Positions 8,290-15,211 of a stretch of DNA of 35,723 bases are shown in pieces (within the stretch, counting starts at the first letter, position 1; every line of letters begins with the position of its first letter). Source of the stretch: an uncultured Opitutia bacterium (GTDB taxonomy: Bacteria; Verrucomicrobiota; Verrucomicrobiia; Opitutales; UBA953); the NCBI GenBank assembly GCA_903882335.1, contig CAIRWP010000153.1, positions 1 to 35,723 on the forward strand. Direction: 5' to 3'. The notes beneath the pieces are model-generated. The model saw only the letters and a list, made by a program, of their open reading frames with translations, did not search any database and was not told the origin of the DNA. The position numbers and the translations under genes were made by a program.

Positions 8290-8318
8290 TTGTTAACGGA
8301 GGCATCCCGAAGTATCTG
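8290..8318 (+). promoter_or_regulatory. Candidate promoter of the mla operon
   Basis: TTGTTA (8290-8295), a 17-base spacer, then TATCTG (8313-8318). Each hexamer matches the sigma70 consensus at only 3-4 positions, but the spacing is ideal. The expected start of transcription is within a few bases of the ATG at 8328, so the message would be leaderless or nearly so. Confidence 0.3.
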
Positions 8319-8327
8319 ACAGTCAGG

Positions 8328-9422
8328 ATGTCCCACGCGCCTGCCAACCCGCCGCGGGCCCGGACTGAGGTCCTGGCCGACGGGTCTACCGTGGTCGCCA
8401 TCGCGGGCGACTGGAGCGCGCAGGTCGCCACCCCGGAAATCACCTTCAAGGGCGACCGCATCCGGCTGACCGCGGCGGAACTCGGCGGTTTCGATTCCTC
8501 CCTGCCTGCCTGGATCCATCGCCACTTCCGGCACGTCCGGCAGCTCGACCTGAGCGCCCTGCCCCGCCGGCTGCGTGCGCTCGTCGAACTGACCGAGACG
8601 AGCACCTCGAGCGAGGTGGACGCGCAGACTCCCGGCCTCCTGGAACAGTTCGGCGACTGGGGACTAGCCAGTTCCTCCTCGTGGGCCCGGGCCTTCGAGC
8701 ACATCGGCGAGACCGCCAGCGCCTGCGGCCGGCTGCTCCTCGGGCGGGCCCGGGTCAACTGGCAGGACTTCTGGCTACAGTTGCAGACCGCCGGCGTCGA
8801 CGCGCTCCCGATCGTCGCCCTGCTCGGCTTCCTCACCGGCCTCATCATGGCCTACGTGGGTCTCATCCAACTCCGGCAGGTCGGGGCCACCATCTACGTC
8901 GCCAACCTCGTCTCGCTGGCGATGACCCGCGAGATGGGTGCGCTCATGACCGGCGTGATCGCCTGCGGACGCACCGCGACCTCGTTCGCCTCCCAGCTCG
9001 GCAGCATGAACGTCAGTCAGGAGACCGACGCCCTGCGCGTGCTCGGGCTCAACCCCGTCGAGTACCTGGGCCTGCCCCGCATCCTCGCCGTCACCCTGAT
9101 GGTCCCCTTGCTCGCCATCTTCGCGACCTTCGTCGGCGTGTTCGGCGGCATGGTTGTGGCCTGCGCCGGCGAGCTCAGCGTCAGCCAGTACCTCACGCAG
9201 GTGGTCGTCGCGATCAGCCTCAAGAGCTTCTTGGTCGGCGTCATCAAATCGGTCGCGTTCGGCTTCATCGCGGCGTGGGCGGGCTGCTACCGCGGCTCCG
9301 TGGCCAAGCCCTCCGCCCTCGGGGTCGGCGAGGCCGCCACCACCGCCGCGGTGCTCGGCATCACGTTGATCGTGGTCTCCGACGCCTTGTTCGCGGTCGT
9401 CTTCAACCTCTTCAACTTCTGA
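8328..9422 (+). CDS. mlaE: MlaE-family lipid ABC permease with N-terminal STAS-like domain
   Basis: This 364-residue protein has two parts. Residues 1-90 look like a degenerate STAS domain (the MlaB role), with FDSSL at 55-59 in the place of the common WDSSL. From about residue 140 it is a MlaE/YrbE permease with helices near 157-180 and 200-220 and the family coupling region CGRTATSFASQLGSMNV...ETDALRVLGLNPVEYL. MlaE is the inner-membrane subunit that moves phospholipid between the membranes with MlaF and MlaD. The stop and the mlaF start share a base (TGATG), so translation is coupled. The fused MlaB-MlaE form is common outside enterobacteria, so no separate mlaB is expected here. Confidence 0.93.
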   Translation: MSHAPANPPRARTEVLADGSTVVAIAGDWSAQVATPEITFKGDRIRLTAAELGGFDSSLPAWIHRHFRHVRQLDLSALPRRLRALVELTETSTSSEVDAQTPGLLEQFGDWGLASSSSWARAFEHIGETASACGRLLLGRARVNWQDFWLQLQTAGVDALPIVALLGFLTGLIMAYVGLIQLRQVGATIYVANLVSLAMTREMGALMTGVIACGRTATSFASQLGSMNVSQETDALRVLGLNPVEYLGLPRILAVTLMVPLLAIFATFVGVFGGMVVACAGELSVSQYLTQVVVAISLKSFLVGVIKSVAFGFIAAWAGCYRGSVAKPSALGVGEAATTAAVLGITLIVVSDALFAVVFNLFNF

Positions 9423-10180
9423 TGACCACCCCGGCCGCCATCCTGACCAGTGAAGGGCTCGCCATCGGCCATGGGGAGCAGGTGATCATGTCCGGCATCG
9501 ATTTCCAACTCGCGGCCGGGAAGATCCTCGCGATCGTCGGACCCAGCGGCTGCGGCAAAAGTACGCTCATGCGCTCGCTCAGCGGCCTCGACGAACCGCT
9601 TGGCGGGAAGACGACCGTGCTCGGCGTCGACCTCGCGACCGCCGCGGCGGCCGAACGAGCGGCCACCCTACGCCGGCTGGGCTTCCTATTCCAAGGCTCC
9701 GCGCTCTTCTCGTCGCTGACGTTGCTTGAGAACGTCGAACTGCCGATGCGGGAGTTCCTCGGCGCACCGCGCCGGGACCTCCGCGCGCTGGCCGAATACA
9801 AGCTCGCCCTGGTGGGCCTTGCCGACGCGATGGATAAGCTCCCGTCCGAAATCTCCGGCGGCATGGCGAAACGGGCGGGTATCGCCCGGGCGATGGCCTT
9901 GGACCCGGAGGTCATCTTCCTCGACGAACCCAGCGCCGGCCTGGATCCGATGACCTCGGGACGGCTCGACGAACTCATCCTGAAACTCCGGGAGGCCTTC
10001 GGCACCACCCTCGTGCTGGTCAGCCACGAGGTCCCCAGCATCCTCCGAATCGCCGACTTCTGCGTTTACCTCGACCCGGACGCGGGCAGGATGGGCGCCT
10101 ACGGCCCGCCCCGCGACTTCCTGTCGCCGGACGCCTATCCCAAGGCCCACGCCTTCTTCTCCCAAGCCCGCATCCCCTGA
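9422..10180 (+). CDS. mlaF: MlaF-family ABC ATPase
   Basis: This 252-residue ATPase subunit has Walker A GPSGCGKST (40-48), Q-loop Q91, signature SGGMAKR (145-151), Walker B VIFLDEP (164-170) with catalytic E169, and H-loop H202. The signature with Met-Ala-Lys-Arg is characteristic of MlaF/Ttg2A rather than nutrient importers. It powers the lipid transporter formed with MlaE and MlaD. The ATG at 9422 overlaps the mlaE stop by one base. The reading frame stays open far upstream inside mlaE, but that stretch is arginine/proline-rich shadow sequence with no family similarity, so the start is set here. The stop is 1 base before mlaD. Confidence 0.95.
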   Translation: MTTPAAILTSEGLAIGHGEQVIMSGIDFQLAAGKILAIVGPSGCGKSTLMRSLSGLDEPLGGKTTVLGVDLATAAAAERAATLRRLGFLFQGSALFSSLTLLENVELPMREFLGAPRRDLRALAEYKLALVGLADAMDKLPSEISGGMAKRAGIARAMALDPEVIFLDEPSAGLDPMTSGRLDELILKLREAFGTTLVLVSHEVPSILRIADFCVYLDPDAGRMGAYGPPRDFLSPDAYPKAHAFFSQARIP

Positions 10181-10181
10181 C

Positions 10182-11225
10182 ATGCGCCGTTCCGCCAACA
10201 AGACCCTCATCGGTGCCTTCGTCGCCAGCGGCATCGTGCTGGCCTGCGTCGCCGTGATCCTGCTCGGCGGCGGCAGCTTCGCCGGCACCAAGCCCACCGC
10301 GCTGGCCTACTTCGACGACTCGGTGAGCGGCCTCGACATCGGGGCGCCGGTCAAGTTCCGCGGGGTGACCATCGGTAAGGTCGCGCAGGTCCTGCTCCGC
10401 ACCGCCGAACAAGCGACCGGTGACTATTCCGTCCCGGTGGTCATGGAGTTCGCCCCCGACCTGCTGACCCGGCGCGGGCTCGACCAGGCCTTGCTCGACC
10501 AGCAAGGGCTCCGCGGTTCAATCGAGAAGGGGCTCCGTGCGAAACTGCAGCAGCAGTCGGTCATCACCGGCGTGCTTTACGTGGAGCTGGACTACTTCCC
10601 CGACACCCCCGCCCGGCTCCATGACACGAAAGGGGTCAACGCCGAAATTCCCACCCTTCCCTCCAACCTCGGCGCCTTGACCAAGGCCGTCTCGCAGACC
10701 CTCGACCAGCTCAGCCGCGTCGACTTCGTGGCGATCACGCGGAAGGTCGACGCGATCCTGGGCCGGATCGACCAAGGGGCGGCGCAGATTGAGTTCGGCC
10801 GGATCAACGGGAACCTCGTCAAGGCCTCCGATAACATCGCCCGACTCACCGGCGACCCCGCGGTGACCAAGGCGGTCGAGGATTTCTCCGCCGCGATGCG
10901 CTCCGTCGACGCTTTGGTGAAACGCCTCAACGCCCGGGTCGACCCGGTCGCTGAGGACATCCATGCGATGGCCGGGGCCGGCCGCAAGGCCCTCGAGAAC
11001 CTGAATACCACCGCCGAAAACCTGCGCGGCCTGACCAAGCCCGGGTCGACCATGCGCCGCGACCTCGACCAGGCCCTCGCCGACGTCGCGGAGGCGGCCC
11101 AGGCGATCCGCTCGCTCGCCGATTTCATCGAACGCAACCCTGAGACAATCATCCAGGGACGTCGGAAGTCGGCCCCCACGCTACTCGAGGTCAAGCCGGC
11201 GAGCACGGAGGAGGGCGCCAAATGA
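10182..11225 (+). CDS. mlaD: MlaD/PqiB-type MCE-domain lipid transport protein
   Basis: This 347-residue protein has one N-terminal membrane helix (residues about 8-30) and a single MCE domain from about 38 to 135 (ALAYFDDSVSGLDIGAPVKFRGVTIG). A long helical periplasmic tail (about 160-325) follows, rich in Asn/Ala/Leu heptad-like spacing. MCE proteins form hexameric rings that pass lipid across the periplasm. It is longer than E. coli MlaD (about 183 residues). The extended coiled tail and the ending NPETIIQGRR resemble the PqiB/LetB-like and mycobacterial-type MCE proteins, so it may form a needle-like tunnel. It ends with a 4-base overlap (ATGA) into a PqiC-like lipoprotein, the usual partner of such MCE proteins. 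Confidence 0.9.
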   Translation: MRRSANKTLIGAFVASGIVLACVAVILLGGGSFAGTKPTALAYFDDSVSGLDIGAPVKFRGVTIGKVAQVLLRTAEQATGDYSVPVVMEFAPDLLTRRGLDQALLDQQGLRGSIEKGLRAKLQQQSVITGVLYVELDYFPDTPARLHDTKGVNAEIPTLPSNLGALTKAVSQTLDQLSRVDFVAITRKVDAILGRIDQGAAQIEFGRINGNLVKASDNIARLTGDPAVTKAVEDFSAAMRSVDALVKRLNARVDPVAEDIHAMAGAGRKALENLNTTAENLRGLTKPGSTMRRDLDQALADVAEAAQAIRSLADFIERNPETIIQGRRKSAPTLLEVKPASTEEGAK

Positions 11226-11806
11226 GAACGCTCACCTTGCTGCTGGCGCTCGTGCTCCTGCCCGGCTGCATCGTCTTCGACAAGAAAAGCGAAGCCGTTT
11301 CGTTCCACCATTTTGAGGCGGCCGCCGGCGCGCCGACGAAGGCGCAGCCGCTCATCCACTTGCCCCGCGCGAGCCTGCCGGCCAGCGTCCGCCGGCCCGC
11401 CGTCGTCCTACTGACCCCGGGCAGCCAGGTGCTCATCGATGATGCGCACCGCTGGACGGCCTCCCTCGATCGCCTCGTCGCCGAGACCATCGCCCGGCAC
11501 CTGACCCGCGAGGCGGGTTGCCCCACCGCGGTGGAGACCCCGGACGCCCCGCACCTCACCCTCATCCTCGAATGCGAACGCTTCGAGGTCGTCGGGGAGC
11601 GCCAGGCCGCCCTCACGATCCGCTACCGACTCGAGCGAGCGGATGGTTCGGCGGTCGCCGGCGGCACCTCGGCCTGCGTCGAGCCCATGGCCAAGTTGGA
11701 CGCGCCTGCCTTCGTCGCGGCGCAATCCCGCAACCTGGGCAAGGTCGGCCGTGCGATCGCCGAGACCGTGCGAGCGCTGCCCGCCAGCCAGTTCCCTTCC
11801 CGATGA
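11222..11806 (+). CDS. PqiC-like transport auxiliary lipoprotein
   Basis: This 194-residue protein has a lipoprotein signal peptide with lipobox LLPGC (C16), followed by an about 170-residue ABC-type transport auxiliary domain. The segments AVVLLTPGSQVLIDDAHRW, ETIARHLTREAG and ALTIRYRLERADGS follow the PqiC/DUF330 pattern. PqiC is an outer-membrane lipoprotein that receives the tip of the MCE tunnel. The residue after Cys is Ile, not Asp, consistent with outer-membrane sorting if Lol rules apply. It overlaps mlaD and the DUF5069 gene by 4 bases at each end. With the three preceding genes it completes the envelope-spanning lipid transporter. Confidence 0.82.
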   Translation: MRTLTLLLALVLLPGCIVFDKKSEAVSFHHFEAAAGAPTKAQPLIHLPRASLPASVRRPAVVLLTPGSQVLIDDAHRWTASLDRLVAETIARHLTREAGCPTAVETPDAPHLTLILECERFEVVGERQAALTIRYRLERADGSAVAGGTSACVEPMAKLDAPAFVAAQSRNLGKVGRAIAETVRALPASQFPSR

Positions 11807-12276
11807 GCGACCAGCCCACCCCGCGTCCCAACGGCTTCTCGGAGGCGACCGGTGAGATCTGCTACGACCTCCCGTCTTCCTACCTCCCGCATCGGACGAC
11901 CGGCTTGCTCCACCTGCCGCGCTTCCTCGCCAAGGCGCGCAAGCATGTGCACGGCGAGCTGCCGAAGTCGTACCAGCGTAATTTCTGCAAAGGGTTCGAC
12001 CGTTTCCTCTGCCTGCACCTCGGGATCGACCCCGAGGCCGTGGTCGCCTGCGTCCGCGCGGCCTCCGATGAAGCCGACCTCGACGCCCGCCTCCTCCGCC
12101 TTTTCCCGGCCGACCTCCGCGTCGCCACCTGGAACCGCGAACTGGTGCAGAAAGGCATGAGCGAGATGGGCCGCGAAGCCCTCGCCGACGCCAAACGCAA
12201 GATGGGCGCCGAGCACCGCACCGACATCATCTCCTTCGCCGACATGATCGACCTCGACGAAGGCCGCCTTCCGTGA
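11803..12276 (+). CDS. DUF5069 domain protein
   Basis: This 157-residue soluble protein has no signal peptide. The segments YDLPSSYLPHRTTGLLHLPRFLAKARKH, then NFCKGFDRFLCLHLGI, then ATWNRELVQKGMS (each quoted in part) match DUF5069, a family of unknown function that I associate mainly with Verrucomicrobiota. No catalytic motif is evident. The ATG overlaps the lipoprotein stop by 4 bases, and its own stop overlaps the GTG of the next gene by 4 bases, so it is translationally coupled to the Mla operon. Whether it shares a function with lipid transport or only a transcript cannot be told from this window. Confidence 0.75.
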   Translation: MSDQPTPRPNGFSEATGEICYDLPSSYLPHRTTGLLHLPRFLAKARKHVHGELPKSYQRNFCKGFDRFLCLHLGIDPEAVVACVRAASDEADLDARLLRLFPADLRVATWNRELVQKGMSEMGREALADAKRKMGAEHRTDIISFADMIDLDEGRLP

Positions 12277-13091
12277 CCACCCCCGACCCCCACCCCAACC
12301 GTCTCGTGCTCCGCGGGATGGCCTCCTTGCTGGCCTGCCTGCAGCATCATCCCAAAGCGCTCCGCGAGGTCGCGGCCACGGCCGCCTTCGCACCCGAACT
12401 GGCGCCGTACGACGCGGCCTTCCGCGAACTCGGCGTGAAGACCCGCGTCGTAGGGCCGATCGAGCTGGCCCAGACCGCGGAAGGTCCCTGCGAGGACGTG
12501 TGTGCGCTGACGATGCGGCCGGACTTCGGCCTGGCGCGGGTCGGTGATTTCACGGATTGGCGGGAGAGCCGCGAGACCATCGTCATCGCCGACGGCCTGA
12601 CGGACCCGGCCGACCTCGCCGCGCTGGCGCGGGCCATGGCCGCCTTCGGACTCGAACGCCTGCTGCTTTCCTCCGGCACCGAGAAGCTTTCCTTCCACCC
12701 CGAGGCCTGGCACCTGGCCGCGGGCGCGATGGAGAAACTCAAACTGATGCGCGCCGCCGCCCTGGGCGGCTTGCTCAAACTCGTCGAAGACCGTTGCTGC
12801 GTCGTCGCGCTTTCGCCCGACCTCGGCCGTAAGATCGACCTGGCCAACCCGGTCCGCGTCCCGGCCCGCCACCTGGCCTTGCTCGTCCCCGGCGGGCGCC
12901 TGGACCCCGACCTGCAGGCGCGCACCGAACACTGCTTCCGCCTCCCCGGCCAGCCGCCCTTGAGCCTCCGCGAGACCATCCCCCTGGTCATCGCCTGGCT
13001 CGCTTCGACCCCCAAACCCCGCCCGGACGGCTTCCTCGCCCGTAAAAGGGCTCGCCACGCCAAGGACTCGGGTTCCAATCCGGCCTCTTGA
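12273..13091 (+). CDS. Divergent SpoU/TrmH-family RNA methyltransferase
   Basis: This 272-residue protein starts at GTG 12273, within a GTGA overlap. The N-terminal RLVLRGMASLLACLQ... corresponds to the substrate-binding start of SpoU proteins. The core has TIVIADGLTDPADLAALARAM, the match to the family 'DPxNxGAIxR' motif 1, followed by AFGLERLLLSS. Motifs 2 and 3 are recognisable but degraded: PARHLALLVPGG where LxxGxE is expected, and LPGQPPLSLRE for the SLNVxxA stretch. SpoU enzymes 2'-O-methylate tRNA or rRNA using SAM bound in a trefoil knot. Loss of the catalytic Arg/Asn in motif 1 (N becomes D, R retained) makes activity uncertain. The C-terminal 25 residues are basic. Confidence 0.6.
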   Translation: MTTPDPHPNRLVLRGMASLLACLQHHPKALREVAATAAFAPELAPYDAAFRELGVKTRVVGPIELAQTAEGPCEDVCALTMRPDFGLARVGDFTDWRESRETIVIADGLTDPADLAALARAMAAFGLERLLLSSGTEKLSFHPEAWHLAAGAMEKLKLMRAAALGGLLKLVEDRCCVVALSPDLGRKIDLANPVRVPARHLALLVPGGRLDPDLQARTEHCFRLPGQPPLSLRETIPLVIAWLASTPKPRPDGFLARKRARHAKDSGSNPAS

Positions 13092-13093
13092 CC

Positions 13094-13951
13094 ATGCCCG
13101 ACGACGCCCCCGAATCCGAGGAGAATATCATCTCCCTGCAGAGCATCAGCCGGACCTTCATGGCGGCGTTGCAACGCCAGCATGACATGCTCGCCTTCAG
13201 CCTGGCGGGTCTCCGCACCTCCGACCCGCGGGCCTACGATTACTACTCGGCCGTGAGCCGGGTGATGCCCTCCCCCCAGAACCACCTCACCGCCGACCAG
13301 GTGAACGCCTACGCGCGCAACCTGATGATGCGGACGACCATCAACGACCTGCTGGGCATCGCCGCAGAATGCCTGCATCGCTGCCACCTACTCTGCGTAC
13401 TGATCAAGGTGCGCGGCCAGAATCGTGCCCCGGACGCGGACCTCGACCGGCAGATCGGCGAGGCCCACCAGGCCTTCCTCCCGCTGTCCCTGCAGGACAA
13501 GTTCGAGGAACTGGAGAAGTCCTTCGGCATCATGTGCGACCTCGAGGATAGCATCTTCAGCCTCGCGGCGGCGCTGCGCGTGCTCGCCCGCGTGGGCGGC
13601 ATGGTGACAAACGACGACCTCGCACCCGACGGCAAGCTGACCTTGGAGTTCATGGCCATGAAGGATTACGAGGTCGACGACCAGGACGCCGAGTTCGACG
13701 ACGAGGCCCCCGCGACGCCTCCGCCCGGCGTCATCCGCCACCCCTTACCCGGCGAGGCCGACCTGCTGAAGAAGCCCACGAAGACCTTGTCCAAACTCAC
13801 CGAGACCACGCGCACCTTCCAGCCCGGCGAGATGCTGGACCTGAACGAGGAGGAACTGCTCGGGCTCAACATCACCGTGGCCAAGTTCTTCGACGGGCTG
13901 TTCCGCTCCGTCGACCACTACGGCCGCAGCCGCATCGGCGAGGGCAGCTAA
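13094..13951 (+). CDS. Unknown soluble protein
   Basis: This 285-residue protein is not one I recognise. It has no signal peptide or membrane helix. Residues 1-170 look mostly helical, with a Leu/Phe/Ala-rich stretch containing LPLSLQDKFEEL and LRVLARVGG. Then comes an acidic linker (DDQDAEFDDEAPATPPP, about 196-212) and a C-terminal part with LTETTRTFQPGEMLDLNEEE. The composition suggests a cytoplasmic protein with a flexible joint. The start is the ATG two bases after the previous stop; a TTG at 13088 overlapping the stop (TTGA) would add two residues and is also possible. It sits between the SpoU-like gene and the AmpG-like permease, with 3 bases to the latter. Confidence 0.7.
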   Translation: MPDDAPESEENIISLQSISRTFMAALQRQHDMLAFSLAGLRTSDPRAYDYYSAVSRVMPSPQNHLTADQVNAYARNLMMRTTINDLLGIAAECLHRCHLLCVLIKVRGQNRAPDADLDRQIGEAHQAFLPLSLQDKFEELEKSFGIMCDLEDSIFSLAAALRVLARVGGMVTNDDLAPDGKLTLEFMAMKDYEVDDQDAEFDDEAPATPPPGVIRHPLPGEADLLKKPTKTLSKLTETTRTFQPGEMLDLNEEELLGLNITVAKFFDGLFRSVDHYGRSRIGEGS

Positions 13952-13954
13952 GCC

Positions 13955-15211
13955 GTGGCCACCGACGCGACCCTGCCCGTACGCCGCGTCTGGTGGTGGG
14001 TCTTCGGCGGTTTCCTCTTCCAGTCGATCCCCGCGGCGGTCCGGGACGAAGCCTTACCCATCGCCCTCAAGAACCTCGGTCGGGAAGACGCCGAAATCAC
14101 CCGCTGGGTCGCCTGGCTTGGCCTGCTCGTCGGCATCAAGATCCTCTGGGCGCCGCTGGTGGGTCAGATCGACCGACCGCCCCGCCTTGTGCTGGGTTGC
14201 CAAGCCGCGATCGTCCTCTTGCTCCTCGGTCTCCAGGTCGGACTGGGGCTGCCGGAAGGGCCCTGGTCCTTCATCGCGCTGGCCTTGATCTCCATCGCCT
14301 CGGCCTGCCACGACTTCGCGCTCGACGGTTATTACGTGGCCTCCTTGGCGGAAAAGCCGCGGGCGGCCTACTCCGGCCTCCTGACCTTCGCCTCGAAGAC
14401 CGGCCAAGTGCTCGCCGGCCCCGGCCTGATCTGGCTCGCCGGCCGCTGGCACCATGAAGGCGGGACGACCTGGGCGGCGGCCTGGCAGCAGGCGCTGGGA
14501 GTCGCCGTCGCCCTCGCCGCGACCTGTTTCATCCTCAACGCCTACGCCTTCCGACACGAGCCCACCCTGCCCGCCGGCCCGAAGGTCGGACTGGGACAAA
14601 CCTTGGCGGAATTCTTCCGCGACCGGCGCTTCCCGGCCGTACTCGGTTTGATTTGTTTCTACCGCGCCAGCGAGGTCCACCTCACCCGGGTCCTGCCGCT
14701 CTTCTCGATGGCGGCGCCGAGCGCCGGCGGCTTGGGCTTCGACAATGAAAGCTTCGCCGTGCTCCGTCTCGTGACCGCCATCGGCGGACTCGCGCTCGGA
14801 GGGTTGGCCGGTTCCCGCGTGGTCGCCGGCCTCGGCGTGGGCCGGGCGTTGCTCCCGTTGGGCGTCGCGATGCACCTTCCGCTGCTCGGCATCTACTGGC
14901 TCGCGCAGCACCCCGACGCCTCGCGCCTCCAGGTGGGACTGCTCTACTTCGGCGAATACGTCGCCTATGGCGCGGGCGTCTGCGCGCTGCTGCTCGCGAT
15001 GATGAAATTCGCCGCCGGCCCGCAGGCCGCGGTCCGCTATGCCGCGCTCTCCACGCTGGCGCTGGTGGCGAATTACCTCCCGGGCTTCTGGGCCGGCGCG
15101 CTGGCGACCCGGCTGGGCTACGCCGATTACTTCGCTTTCGCTTTGCTGCTGGCGCTACCCGGCCTCGCGGTGACGCTCTGGGCCCGGCGCCACTTCGAGG
15201 ACCCGGCCTGA
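13955..15211 (+). CDS. AmpG-like MFS permease
   Basis: This 418-residue protein has about 12 hydrophobic segments spread over its length and no signal peptide, as in the major facilitator superfamily. The segment CHDFALDGYYVASL resembles the D-x-x-x-D-x-Y motif of AmpG muropeptide permeases (ATQDIxIDAYRVE), and VGIKILWAPLVGQIDR follows the AmpG KFLWAPxxD pattern. AmpG imports anhydro-muropeptides for cell-wall recycling. No beta-lactamase or AmpD gene is near, so substrate assignment is inference. Translation starts at GTG 13955, 3 bases after the preceding stop. The stop abuts the M16 stop on the opposite strand. Helix count by eye is approximate. Confidence 0.75.
   Translation: MATDATLPVRRVWWWVFGGFLFQSIPAAVRDEALPIALKNLGREDAEITRWVAWLGLLVGIKILWAPLVGQIDRPPRLVLGCQAAIVLLLLGLQVGLGLPEGPWSFIALALISIASACHDFALDGYYVASLAEKPRAAYSGLLTFASKTGQVLAGPGLIWLAGRWHHEGGTTWAAAWQQALGVAVALAATCFILNAYAFRHEPTLPAGPKVGLGQTLAEFFRDRRFPAVLGLICFYRASEVHLTRVLPLFSMAAPSAGGLGFDNESFAVLRLVTAIGGLALGGLAGSRVVAGLGVGRALLPLGVAMHLPLLGIYWLAQHPDASRLQVGLLYFGEYVAYGAGVCALLLAMMKFAAGPQAAVRYAALSTLALVANYLPGFWAGALATRLGYADYFAFALLLALPGLAVTLWARRHFEDPA

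Noticed and set aside
8681..9421. Open frame continuing about 740 bases upstream of mlaF in the same frame
   Set aside because: It lies wholly inside mlaE in another frame, is rich in Arg/Pro/Gly, and shows no ABC similarity before the MTTPAAIL start at 9422.
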